64,000 nucleotides of DNA from Marihabitans asiaticum. Its GTDB lineage: Bacteria; Actinomycetota; Actinomycetes; Actinomycetales; Dermatophilaceae. Made by a program: the position numbers and the translations under genes. Under the pieces are notes generated by a model. The model did not search any database. It was not told the origin of the DNA and saw nothing but the letters and a program-made list of their open reading frames with translations. Below, one piece after another: positions 43,788 to 51,536 of this stretch. Positions within the stretch are counted from its first letter, which is position 1. Every line of letters begins with the position of its first letter. The stretch spans positions 1 to 64,000 of the forward strand of contig NZ_VIUW01000002.1 in assembly GCF_007828725.1 (NCBI RefSeq), given 5' to 3'.

Positions 43788-45476
43788 GTGAACGAGCAGA
43801 CCCACGCCCGCCCCAGCACCGAGATCGACCGGATCGCCGAGACCTACCTCGACGAGGAGCTCGCGCTCAGCCCGCTCAGCGCCACCTACCTCGGCCTACC
43901 CGGCCGCGAGGACGAGATCGACGACCTCTCCCCCGACGGGCTCGAGGAGATGTCACGGCTGCGCCGCCGGACCCTGGACACCCTCGACGCGGCCGAGCCG
44001 GCCGACGAGGTCGACCGCGTGACCCTGGAGGCGATGCGGGAGCGCCTCGGCCTGGCCGAGGAGATGCACGACGCCGGCCTGGACGCGATGGAGCTGAACA
44101 ACATCGCCTCGCCCATGCAGTCTGTGCGCGACGTGCTCGACCTCATGCCGAGCGACACCGAGGAGCAGTGGGCGACGATCGGGCGCCGGGTCGCCGCGAT
44201 CCCGGAGGCTCTCGAGGAGTACGTCCAGTCCCTCCGGCACGCCGCCGACCGCGGTCGGATCACCTCACGCCGCCAGTTCCGGGTCTGCGCCGAGCAGGCG
44301 CGCGACACGGCGGCCGAGGGCGCCTATCTCGCGGCCCTGCCGGAATCTGCCCGGACCGCGCAGGGGCCGGTGCCTGACTCCCTTCGCCGTGACCTCGAGA
44401 CGAGCGCGCAGGCCGCCCGCGAGGGCTACCTCGCCCTCGCCGCGGCACTGGACGATCTCGGCGAGCGTGCGCCGGAGCAGCTGGGCTGCGGTCGCGAGCG
44501 CTACGCCCTCTACTCCCGGCAGTTCCTCGGCAGCACCGTCGACCTCGAGGAGACCTACGCCTGGGGTCAGGAGGAGCTGGCCCGGATCACCGCGCAGATG
44601 GAGCAGACCGCGCAGCAGGTCCGCCCCGGCGCGAGCGTCAAGGAGGCGATCGCCGCGCTCGAGGACGACCCTGCCTACCGCCTCGAGGGCACCGACGCGC
44701 TCCAGGCCTGGATGCAGGACAAGGCCGACGAGGCGATCACGGCGCTGGCCGGTGAGCACTTCGACATCCCCGACCCGGTGCGCGCCATCGAGTGCCGGAT
44801 CGCCCCGACCCAGACCGGCGGCATCTACTACACCGGTCCGAGCGACGACTTCGCCCGGCCGGGCCGGATGTGGTGGTCGGTGCCCAAGGGCGTGACCACC
44901 TTCGGCACCTGGCGCGAGCTGACGACGGTCTACCACGAGGGCGTGCCCGGCCATCACCTCCAGGTCGCCCAGACCGTCTACCGTCGCGAGCTGCTCAACC
45001 GGTGGCGACGCCTCGCCTCGTGGACCTCCGGGCACGGCGAGGGATGGGCGCTGTACGCCGAGTGGCTCATGGCCGAGCTGGGCTACATGGACGACCCGGG
45101 CAACCGGATGGGCCTGCTCGACGGCCAGTCGCTGCGCGCCGCGCGCGTCGTCCTCGACATCGGCGTGCACTGCGGCTTCGAGGCTCCCGCCGAGGTCGGC
45201 GGTGGCGACTGGACCTACGAGAAGGCCTGGGCCTTCCTCGATGCCCACGCCAACCAGGGCACCGAGCAGCTGCGCTTCGAGCTCGACCGCTACCTCGGCT
45301 GGCCGGGGCAGGCACCGAGCTACAAGATCGGCGAGCGGCTCTGGGTGGAGCTGCGCAACGAGGTGGCGCGCCGCGAGGGCGAAGCCTTCGATCTCAAGGC
45401 CTTCCACCGCCGCGCCCTGGACATCGGCGGGGTCGGTCTGGACACGCTGCGCAGCGCTGTCCTGGGTCCATCCTGA
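43788..45476 (+). CDS. DUF885 family metal-dependent carboxypeptidase-like protein
   Basis: A 562-aa protein with the zinc motif HEGVPGHHLQVAQ (HExxH-type in TTVYHEGVPGHH), preceded by ARPGRMWWSVPKGVTTFGTWRELT and followed by RLASWTSGHGEGWALYAEWLMAELGYMDDPGNRMGLLDGQSLRAARVVLDIGVH, all diagnostic of DUF885. The start is GTG (43788-43790), reading NEQTHARPSTEIDRIAETYLDEELALSPLSATYLG; TAGCGT is 7 bases upstream. There is no signal peptide, so it acts in the cytoplasm, presumably as a peptidase of unknown substrate. The 3' end lies 179 bases before maf. Confidence 0.9.
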   Translation: MNEQTHARPSTEIDRIAETYLDEELALSPLSATYLGLPGREDEIDDLSPDGLEEMSRLRRRTLDTLDAAEPADEVDRVTLEAMRERLGLAEEMHDAGLDAMELNNIASPMQSVRDVLDLMPSDTEEQWATIGRRVAAIPEALEEYVQSLRHAADRGRITSRRQFRVCAEQARDTAAEGAYLAALPESARTAQGPVPDSLRRDLETSAQAAREGYLALAAALDDLGERAPEQLGCGRERYALYSRQFLGSTVDLEETYAWGQEELARITAQMEQTAQQVRPGASVKEAIAALEDDPAYRLEGTDALQAWMQDKADEAITALAGEHFDIPDPVRAIECRIAPTQTGGIYYTGPSDDFARPGRMWWSVPKGVTTFGTWRELTTVYHEGVPGHHLQVAQTVYRRELLNRWRRLASWTSGHGEGWALYAEWLMAELGYMDDPGNRMGLLDGQSLRAARVVLDIGVHCGFEAPAEVGGGDWTYEKAWAFLDAHANQGTEQLRFELDRYLGWPGQAPSYKIGERLWVELRNEVARREGEAFDLKAFHRRALDIGGVGLDTLRSAVLGPS

Positions 45477-45655
45477 CCCGCGCGAAGGGGGTGGAGCGGG
45501 CCCCGAGCCACGGCAGCGCCTCGCCGGCGCTCGGGATCATGCCGCCGAGGTGCAGCGGGGCGGCGTTGGGACTCCACCGGAGGTTCGCGCCCTGGGCCAC
45601 CAGTCCCGGGCGAGCTAAGCCGGACACCCTCCGCATGCCGTGGTTGGGTGGTGCC
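45477..45655. other. Intergenic region between DUF885 and maf
   Basis: This 179-base region holds one CGAAGGGG octamer at 45483-45490 directly after the DUF885 stop and, before maf, TTGGGT 6 bases ahead of its GTG start, which may serve as a weak -10. A short frame on the minus strand is open here, but it has no Shine-Dalgarno or family resemblance and I do not call it a gene. Confidence 0.5.
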
Positions 45656-46303
45656 GTGACTCGGCCCCTCGTCCTCGCATCGGCATCACCCGCCCGGCTG
45701 CAGCTGCTCCGTCGCAGCGGTGTCGAGCCGGTCGTGCGGCCCAGCTCGGTCGACGAACGACAGGTCGAGCGCCGCGCACGGGAGACCGACCCCGACCTCA
45801 CCCCCGAGGCGCTGGTCGGCGCGTTGGCACGAGCGAAGGGGGAGGCCGTCGCCTCCTCCCTGGACGGGCGCGAAGCCGCCGACCTCGTCCTCGCCTGCGA
45901 CTCCGTCCTCGAGGTCGGCGCAGAGGTGGTCGGCAAGCCGGGGTCCGCAGATCTGGCCACCACCCGTTGGCAATCGATGCGTGGCGGGTCGGGGGTGCTG
46001 CACACCGGGCACTGGCTGCTCGATGCCGAGACCGGCCGGTCGGTGAGCGAGGCGACGAGCAGCCGGCTGCGCTTCGCCGACGTCAGCGACGACGAGATCG
46101 ACGCCTATGTCGCGACGGGAGAGCCGCTGCACGTCGCCGGCGGGTTCACCATCGACGGCTTCGGCGCCCCCTTCGTCGAGGTGGTCGAGGGAGACCCCGG
46201 GACCGTCATCGGCCTCTGCCTGCCCGCCCTGCGCCGCCTGCTCCTCGCCCTCGACGTCCCGTGGTGGTCGGTCGCCGACCCCTCCTCGCCCACCCCCGGC
46301 TGA
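45656..46303 (+). CDS. maf: Maf-like nucleoside triphosphate pyrophosphatase
   Basis: Hydrolyses non-canonical or canonical dTTP/UTP-type nucleotides. The 215-aa protein has LVLASASPARLQLLRRSGVEPVVRPSSVDER (the ASASPxR loop), ADLVLACDSVLEV (D of the metal site), GGSGVLHTGHWLLDAETG and FADVSDDEIDAYVATGEPLHVAGGFTIDGFGAPFVEVVEGDPGTVIGLCLPALRRLL. Start at GTG 45656; an ATG seven codons upstream (45635) is the alternative. The last codons (VADPSSPTPG) belong to a segment that is duplicated downstream. Position after the acyl-CoA carboxylase matches Rv3282. Confidence 0.93.
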   Translation: MTRPLVLASASPARLQLLRRSGVEPVVRPSSVDERQVERRARETDPDLTPEALVGALARAKGEAVASSLDGREAADLVLACDSVLEVGAEVVGKPGSADLATTRWQSMRGGSGVLHTGHWLLDAETGRSVSEATSSRLRFADVSDDEIDAYVATGEPLHVAGGFTIDGFGAPFVEVVEGDPGTVIGLCLPALRRLLLALDVPWWSVADPSSPTPG

Positions 46304-46514
46304 CCTGCCCGCCCCTTCGCAGATCCCCGGGGAACCTCAGACGAACGGTCGCCCCACCCCTTCGCAGATCCCCGGGGAACCTCAGACGAACGGTCGCCGA
46401 CCCCTCCTCGCCCACCCCCGGCTGACCTGCCCGCCCCTTCGCAGATCCCCGGGGAACCTCAGACGAACGGTCGCCCCACCCCTTCGCAGATCCCCGGGGA
46501 ACCTCAGACGAACG
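46271..46514 (+). repeat. Perfect 122-bp tandem duplication including the 3' end of maf
   Basis: Bases 46271-46392 and 46393-46514 are identical over all 122 positions. Each unit contains the last codons and stop of maf (VADPSSPTPG) and two copies of the 37-bp repeat. Only the first unit is the real gene end; the second is a non-coding copy. It must be recent, since no base has changed, and is best explained by unequal recombination between repeat copies. Confidence 0.97.
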
Positions 46515-46555
46515 GTCGCCCCACCCCTTCGCAGATCCCCGGGGAACCTCAGACC
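46312..46555 (+). repeat. 37-bp dispersed repeat, array 2 (five copies)
   Basis: Copies at 46312-46348, 46357-46393, 46434-46470, 46479-46515 and 46524-46555 (the last truncated). They begin CCCCTTCGCAG, have the core TCCCCGGGGA and end AGACGAACGG. Paired copies are 45 bases apart with TCGCCCCA between. The fifth copy runs into the acyl-CoA carboxylase gene from the opposite side and supplies its stop codon (46549-46551). Confidence 0.95.
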
Positions 46556-48108
46556 GGCGGTATCCCGCGCCGCCGCTCGGAGAATCTGCGGTCCCGCCCC
46601 CGCGCGTGGAGCAGGCGACGCCGAACCTCCTCGCGCAGCTGCTCGGGCTCGACCACCTGGTCGATGACGAGGTCGGCCGCCAGCCGCTCGAGGTCGACGT
46701 CCTCGAGGTACTCGGCCCGGCGAGCCTCGACGAAGGCGTCCCTGGCTTCCACCCCTTCGCTCGCCTCGATCTCGGCGATCTTGTTGGCGTACACCGCGTT
46801 GACGGCGGCCTCCGGGCCCATGACGGCGATCCGCGCCGTCGGCAGCGCGATCGTCGCGTCCGGACCGAAGCCCGGGCCACCCATCGCGTACAGCCCGGCC
46901 CCGTACGCCTTGCGAACGACGACGCAGAGCTGGGGGACGGTCGCCGAGGAGACGGCCGAGACCATCTTCGCCCCGTGCCGGATGATCCCGCCCCGCTCGA
47001 CCTCGGAACCGATCATGAAGCCGGGCACGTCGGCGAGATAGATCAACGGGATGGAGTAGGCGTCGCACAGCCAGATAAAGCGGGCCGCCTTGTCGGCGCT
47101 GTCGGTGAAGAGCACCCCGCCCTTGGCCATCGAGTTGTTGGCCACGATGCCGACCGTCTCGCCCTCGATGCGGCCCAGCCCGACGACCAGCTCGGGGGCA
47201 AAGAGCGGCTTGACCTCGAAGAAGGAGTCGTCGTCGACCAGCCCCTCGATGACGTCATGGATGTCGAAGGGCTGGCTCTCCCGCTCGGGGACCACGCCAG
47301 CGGTGAGCGGCTCGGCCGGCTCCTCGGGGTGGTAGCTCGGCAGCGGCGCGTGCCAGCTCTGCGGCAGGTAGCTGAACCACAACCGGGCCGTCTCGATCGC
47401 TTCCTCGTCGTCGGCCACGAGGATGTCGCCCACCCCGGAGACGGTGCAGTGCATCCGAGCCCCGCCCATGTCCTCGAGGCTGACCTTCTCGCCGACGACC
47501 ATCTCGGCCATCCGTGGGCTGCCGAGGTACATCGAGGCGTTGCCGTCGACCATGATCACGAGGTCGGTGAAGGACGGGATGTACGCGCCGCCGGCCGCGC
47601 TCGGACCGAAGAGGCAGCAGATCTGAGGGACCTTGCCGGACAGGGCCACCTGGTTGTGGAAGATCCGCCCTGCTCCGCGCCGGCCGGGGAACATCTCGAC
47701 CTGGTCGGTGATCCGTGCGCCAGCCGAGTCGACGAACCAGAAGACCGGCAGCTCCTCACGCAGAGCCATCTCGGTGGCCCGCACGATCTTCTCCACCGTG
47801 CGAGCGCCCCACGAGCCGGCCTTGACCGTCGGGTCGTTGGCGATGACGATCACCGGCCGCCCGTCGACCAGGCCCCGCCCGGTCACCACACCGTCGGCCG
47901 GCAGCCCCTCGGCGAGAGCGTTGGCGTACCGGCCGTCCTCGACGAAGGTCCCTTCGTCGACAAGCAGGTCGATCCGGTCTCGGACGTAGAGCTTGCCCTG
48001 GCTCTCGAGCTTGGCCGCGGCCTTGTCGCTCGGTCGGGACGAGGCGGCGAAGGCGGTGTGCAACCTCTCCCGGACGTCGGCGACCTTCGGGTCGCTCGGG
48101 TAGCTCAC
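46549..48108 (-). CDS. Acyl-CoA carboxylase carboxyltransferase subunit (second copy)
   Basis: A 519-aa carboxyltransferase of the AccD1/AccD2 branch, related to methylcrotonyl- and propionyl-CoA carboxylases. It shows YVRDRIDLLVDEGTFVEDGRYANALAEGLPADGVVTGRGLVDGRPV, FVDSAGARITDQVEMFPGRRGAGRIFHNQVALSGKVPQICCLFGPSAAGGAYIPSFTDLVIMV and LADVPGFMIGSEVERGGIIRHGAKMVSAVSSATVPQLCVVVRKAYGAGLYAM. The start is GTG (48106-48108), overlapping the acyl-CoA dehydrogenase stop by 4 bases. The pairing suggests a branched-chain acid route such as leucine or an isoprenoid acid. No biotinylated subunit lies beside it. The stop and last residues (RRGIPPV) derive from a repeat copy. Confidence 0.9.
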   Translation of the reverse strand: MSYPSDPKVADVRERLHTAFAASSRPSDKAAAKLESQGKLYVRDRIDLLVDEGTFVEDGRYANALAEGLPADGVVTGRGLVDGRPVIVIANDPTVKAGSWGARTVEKIVRATEMALREELPVFWFVDSAGARITDQVEMFPGRRGAGRIFHNQVALSGKVPQICCLFGPSAAGGAYIPSFTDLVIMVDGNASMYLGSPRMAEMVVGEKVSLEDMGGARMHCTVSGVGDILVADDEEAIETARLWFSYLPQSWHAPLPSYHPEEPAEPLTAGVVPERESQPFDIHDVIEGLVDDDSFFEVKPLFAPELVVGLGRIEGETVGIVANNSMAKGGVLFTDSADKAARFIWLCDAYSIPLIYLADVPGFMIGSEVERGGIIRHGAKMVSAVSSATVPQLCVVVRKAYGAGLYAMGGPGFGPDATIALPTARIAVMGPEAAVNAVYANKIAEIEASEGVEARDAFVEARRAEYLEDVDLERLAADLVIDQVVEPEQLREEVRRRLLHARGRDRRFSERRRGIPPV

Positions 48109-49301
48109 GACGGGAGCCCCAGGTGGCGGGCGATGACCATCCGCTGCACCTCGGAGGTGCCCTCACCGATCTCGAGGATCTTCGCGTCGCGGTAGAAGCG
48201 AGCGACCGGGTACTCCTCCATGAAGCCGTTGCCGCCGAAGATCTGGGTGGCGATGCGGGTCGCCGACACGGCCGCCTCCGAGGTGTAGAGCTTGGCGATC
48301 GCGGCGGCGTGCTTGACGTCCTTCATGCTGCGACGGCCGCGGTCGTGCTCGTCCTTGAGCCAGGCCGCCTTGTAGGTGAGGACCCGGCTGGTCTCGGCCA
48401 TCACGGCGAGGTCAGAGACCTGGAACGCCACGCCCTGGTTCGCGCCGATCGGGCGGCCGAAGGCTTCGCGGGTCGAGGCGTAGTCGGTGGCAAGGTCGAG
48501 CATCCGGCGGGTCAGCCCGAGCGCCAGCGCGGAGATCGCGATGCGTCCGTCGTCGAGAGTCTTGAGGAACTGGCGGAAGCCGCTGCCCTCTTCGCCGAGG
48601 AGGTTGCCGACCGGGACGCGGCAGTCCTCGAAGGTCAGGCCGTGGGTGTCCGAGATGTGCCACCCGAGCTTGTCGTACGGCGGCTCGACCGTGAATCCGT
48701 CGGTGCCGCTCGGCACCATGATCGCGCTGATCTGAGGCCGACCGTCCTCCCCTTCGCTCGTCTTGGCGGTCACCGTGACGACCGAGGTGATGTCGGTACC
48801 CGAGTTGGTGATGAAGGACTTGGCACCGTTGATGACCCAGTCGTCGCCGTCCCGGACCGCCTTGGTGCGGGTGCCGCCGGCGTCGGATCCGGCTTCTGGC
48901 TCGGTCAGGCCGAACCCGGCGAGGGCGCGTCCGGCGACGAGGTCAGGCAGGTAGGTCTGCTTCTGCTCCTCGTCGCCGAAGGACAGGATCGGGTTGATGC
49001 CGAGTCCCACCCCGGCAGAGAGGGTGATGCCGATCGACTGGTCGACGTAGCCGAGCTCCTCGATCGCGACGCACAGCGCGGTGAAGTCGGACTGGACCGT
49101 GCCGTCCGCGACCTCGGCACTGCCCCCGTACTCCTCGGGTACGACGAGCCCGAAGAGCCCCAGCTCACCCATCCGCCCGACCAGCTCGGTCGGGAAGTGC
49201 TTCTCCTTGTCCCACTGCGCGACATGCGGCTCGATCTCGCTCGCGGCGAAGTCACGGACCGCCTTGCGGAAGTCCTCATGGTCCTGGCTCAGCTCGAACA
49301 T
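48105..49301 (-). CDS. Acyl-CoA dehydrogenase (second copy, with carboxylase)
   Basis: A 398-aa flavoenzyme: MFELSQDHEDFRKAVRDFAASEIEPHVAQWDKEKHFP at the N-terminus, AGFGLTEPEAGSDAGGTRTKAVRDGDDWVINGAKSFITNSG, and FGGNGFMEEYPVARFYRDAKILEIGEGTSEVQRMVIARHLG with the catalytic Glu in the EIGEGTSEVQR region. This type includes isovaleryl-, glutaryl- and FadE13-like enzymes, and the coupling to a carboxyltransferase suggests it makes the enoyl-CoA that the carboxylase uses. The ATG at 49299-49301 is preceded by GAGAGG 6 bases upstream. The longer open frame is rejected. Confidence 0.92.
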   Translation of the reverse strand: MFELSQDHEDFRKAVRDFAASEIEPHVAQWDKEKHFPTELVGRMGELGLFGLVVPEEYGGSAEVADGTVQSDFTALCVAIEELGYVDQSIGITLSAGVGLGINPILSFGDEEQKQTYLPDLVAGRALAGFGLTEPEAGSDAGGTRTKAVRDGDDWVINGAKSFITNSGTDITSVVTVTAKTSEGEDGRPQISAIMVPSGTDGFTVEPPYDKLGWHISDTHGLTFEDCRVPVGNLLGEEGSGFRQFLKTLDDGRIAISALALGLTRRMLDLATDYASTREAFGRPIGANQGVAFQVSDLAVMAETSRVLTYKAAWLKDEHDRGRRSMKDVKHAAAIAKLYTSEAAVSATRIATQIFGGNGFMEEYPVARFYRDAKILEIGEGTSEVQRMVIARHLGLPS

Positions 49302-49425
49302 CGTCGTCCTCTCGCTGGCGCGGTGACGCACCCGCGGATCGCGCTGGGGTGGTCCACGCCACATTCGTCGTGGTGAGAGCCAACGTATTGCATGGTCAGC
49401 GACCCCTGCGAATACGGCCCCACCT

Positions 49426-49508
49426 CCCCTTCGCAGATCCCCGGGGAACCTCAGACGAACGGCCCCACGTCCCCCTCCGCAGATCCCCGGGGAACCTCAG
49501 ACGACCGG
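49426..49508 (+). repeat. 37-bp dispersed repeat, array 3 (two copies)
   Basis: Copies at 49426-49462 (perfect) and 49472-49508 (starts CCCCTCCG and ends ACGACCGG, so two changes). The unit starts are 46 bases apart. The array ends 4 bases before the stop codon of the AbiEi-like gene, and the copies are oriented opposite to array 4 on the other side of that gene. Bases 49302-49425 hold no gene; I see nothing else there besides the acyl-CoA dehydrogenase Shine-Dalgarno. Confidence 0.95.
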
Positions 49509-49512
49509 TCGT

Positions 49513-50442
49513 TCACGCGGCCAGGGTTGCCAGTCGAATGCCCTCGCGCACCTTCGCGTCGACGGCGGCCGGATCGAGCTCGCCCCAGTCGATACGCACC
49601 ACCACCCACCCGGTCGCCAGGATGTCCAGCTCCCTTCGCTCCTGCGCTGCCCGCGCGCCAGGCGTCTTGTACTTGATCTGGCCGTCAAACTCGATGACCA
49701 CCCGGTGCCCCTCCAGCACGAAGTCCACCCGGTAGCGGCGTCCAGAAGCGCTCCGCACCTGGAACTGCGGCGTCACCAGCCACCCGAGCTGGCGCAGGAT
49801 GTCGGCCAGCAACGTCTCGCCGGGCGACTCGTGTCGCCGGTCCATGACCCCGACGGCGGCGCGAGCGGCCTCGATCCCCGGGCAGCCGCTGTAGGTGTCG
49901 AGGGCGCTACGCAGATCAGCGTCGGACACCAACCGTGCGCGCAACGCGGCGTCGCCGGCGACCACGGCAGAGACCGGGTTGTTGGTCATCGCGGTCGCGA
50001 CGATGCTGTGCGCGGGATCAGTCACCAGCACGCGTGTCTTCGGATCATCCAGCTCGATCTGCCTCACCGGGACGGCAGCCATCTGGGTCTCCCGCACCGC
50101 TGCCCGACTTCGGCCGTGGCCGCCGGACCGCCTGGCCAGCTCGACCAGCGACAGGTCGGCTCGCGCCAGGGGAAGTCCGTGCAGGATCACCGCCGAGTGG
50201 CGCGCTGCTGCAAGGGCGCCCGGATGCATGGAGAGGGCGGCGATCGTCCGCAGCAGGTGGAGCTCCTCGGGGGTCGCTCCTACCCGAGTGGTGAACCACC
50301 CCCGGTCCAGGCGCACGATCAACCCCCTCGCGATCAGCAGACGCAGGTCATGGTCAGAGATGCCCCACTCCCGCGCCTGCGCCCTGCTGAAGTAGGGGAT
50401 GTCGCTAAGAGTGGATAGGTCGAGACGTAGTCGTGGCTTCAT
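49513..50442 (-). CDS. AbiEi-type antitoxin domain with C-terminal nuclease-like (DUF559) domain
   Basis: A 309-aa protein found in many actinobacteria. The N-terminal 75 residues have a winged-helix antitoxin-like domain (FSRAQAREWGISDHDLRLLIARGLIVRLDRGWFTT), as in AbiEi of type IV toxin-antitoxin systems. The middle has MHPGALAAARHSAVILHGLPLA and the C-terminal 100 residues are a Vsr/DUF559-type restriction-endonuclease fold with YRVDFVLEGHRVVIEFDGQIKYK (D/ExK). No AbiEii-type toxin gene is beside it. It is bracketed by inverted repeat arrays 3 and 4 and looks like an insertion between housekeeping genes. The start is ATG with CAGGCT 6 bases upstream. Function is unproven. Confidence 0.8.
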   Translation of the reverse strand: MKPRLRLDLSTLSDIPYFSRAQAREWGISDHDLRLLIARGLIVRLDRGWFTTRVGATPEELHLLRTIAALSMHPGALAAARHSAVILHGLPLARADLSLVELARRSGGHGRSRAAVRETQMAAVPVRQIELDDPKTRVLVTDPAHSIVATAMTNNPVSAVVAGDAALRARLVSDADLRSALDTYSGCPGIEAARAAVGVMDRRHESPGETLLADILRQLGWLVTPQFQVRSASGRRYRVDFVLEGHRVVIEFDGQIKYKTPGARAAQERRELDILATGWVVVRIDWGELDPAAVDAKVREGIRLATLAA

Positions 50443-50495
50443 GGTCGAAGCCTGGCAAGACCGCGGGATCGTCCTTCGGGGTTTTCCACAGGTGG

Positions 50496-50578
50496 CCGTT
50501 CGTCTGAGGTTCCCCGGGGATCTGCGAAGGGGTGGGGTGAGCCGTTCGTCTGAGGTTCCCCGGGGATCTGCGAAGGGG
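50496..50578 (-). repeat. 37-bp dispersed repeat, array 4 (two copies, inverted)
   Basis: Copies at 50496-50532 and 50542-50578, both perfect, in reverse orientation to all other arrays, so on the minus strand each again starts CCCCTTCGCAG. The unit starts are 46 bases apart. They lie between the AbiEi-like gene start and the stop of the pfkB gene (50584), in the same sense as that gene. Confidence 0.95.
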
Positions 50579-50583
50579 TGGGG

Positions 50584-51507
50584 TCAGCGGGAGGAGAGGT
50601 AGGCGTCGATCTCGGCCGCGGTCGGTGCCGTGGACGGCCCGGGCCGGGTCACGGTGATCGCGCCCGCGGCGTTGGCCCGACGGCACGCCTCCACCCAGCC
50701 CGTGCCCTTTGACCGCTCCGCGACGAGAACCCCGGTGTGGGTGTCCCCCGCCCCGTTGGTGTCGACCGCCTTCTCCGGATAGCCCGGGACCACGACCACC
50801 GGCTCGCCGGGCTGGGCGACGGCACACCCCTTCGCCCCGTCCCGGACCACGGCCACCGCCCCCTGCGGCAGATGGCGAAGGGAGGCCGCCGCGGCCGCGG
50901 CCATCTCGCCTTCACCGGTGAGCGCCTCGGCCTCCTCGGCGTTGCTCGTCCAGACGTCGGTCAGGGCCAGCGCCCGCTCCCGCACGGCACCGTCCAGGTC
51001 GGCGAAGACGGCGCCGGGGTCGAGGACGACGACCACGCCGTCCGGCAGCTGCTCGAGCCAGGCGAGCATCGGCTCCTGGGTCTGTCCGACGAGGCTGTAC
51101 CCGCTGACGCAGACGATGTCACCGCTGCAGGACGCGCTGCGCTGCAACGACTCCACGCTGATCTGCCGCTCGGCCTCCTGCGTCGTGATGAAGGTCCGCT
51201 CGGCGCTCGGCTCGAGCAGGACCAGGCACATCCCGGTGTCGACGCCCTCGACCATCGGGCTGGACAGCTCGACCCCATCGCCGGTGAGGACCTCCCGGAC
51301 GAGGTCTCCGTTCGGCCCTTCGCCGTGCGCCCCTGCGTGCACGCACACCGCCCCCGAGCGGACCGCCGCGAGCAGCGTCGTCACCGCTCCCCCGGCGTAG
51401 CGCTCGTGCTCGCCGACCATCACGTTCGCGCCGCGGCGCGGGAGGTGCGGCACCGGCAGGACGACGTCGACGAGGGCCTGTGCGGTATGGATGACACGTC
51501 GCGGCAT
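50584..51507 (-). CDS. PfkB family carbohydrate kinase (ribokinase-like)
   Basis: A 307-aa sugar kinase. It begins MPRRVIHTAQALVDVVLPVPHLPRRGANVMVGEHERYAGGAVTTLLAA, has GVELSSPMVEGVDTGMCLVLLE, VVVLDPGAVFADL, VWTSNAEEAEALTGE and the catalytic VDTNGAGDTHTGVLVAERS (D of GAGD). The substrate, likely ribose or another pentose or nucleoside, cannot be told. The ATG at 51505-51507 is preceded at 6 bases by TACGCT. The 29-base region to the divergent moxR gene carries promoters for both. It ends 6 bases from repeat array 4. Confidence 0.9.
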   Translation of the reverse strand: MPRRVIHTAQALVDVVLPVPHLPRRGANVMVGEHERYAGGAVTTLLAAVRSGAVCVHAGAHGEGPNGDLVREVLTGDGVELSSPMVEGVDTGMCLVLLEPSAERTFITTQEAERQISVESLQRSASCSGDIVCVSGYSLVGQTQEPMLAWLEQLPDGVVVVLDPGAVFADLDGAVRERALALTDVWTSNAEEAEALTGEGEMAAAAAASLRHLPQGAVAVVRDGAKGCAVAQPGEPVVVVPGYPEKAVDTNGAGDTHTGVLVAERSKGTGWVEACRRANAAGAITVTRPGPSTAPTAAEIDAYLSSR

Positions 51508-51536
51508 GCCCGGAGCGTACGGGCAGACTGGGGGCC
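51508..51536. promoter_or_regulatory. Divergent leaderless promoter region pfkB/moxR
   Basis: Start codons are only 29 bases apart. TACGCT lies on the minus strand at 51519-51514, 6 bases before the pfkB ATG; CAGACT lies on the plus strand at 51524-51529, 7 bases before the moxR ATG. Neither gene has a Shine-Dalgarno. Confidence 0.55.

Noticed and set aside
45394-45640. Small minus-strand frame between DUF885 and maf
   Set aside because: It overlaps the DUF885 gene antisense, has no Shine-Dalgarno or -10 at leaderless distance, and no family resemblance.
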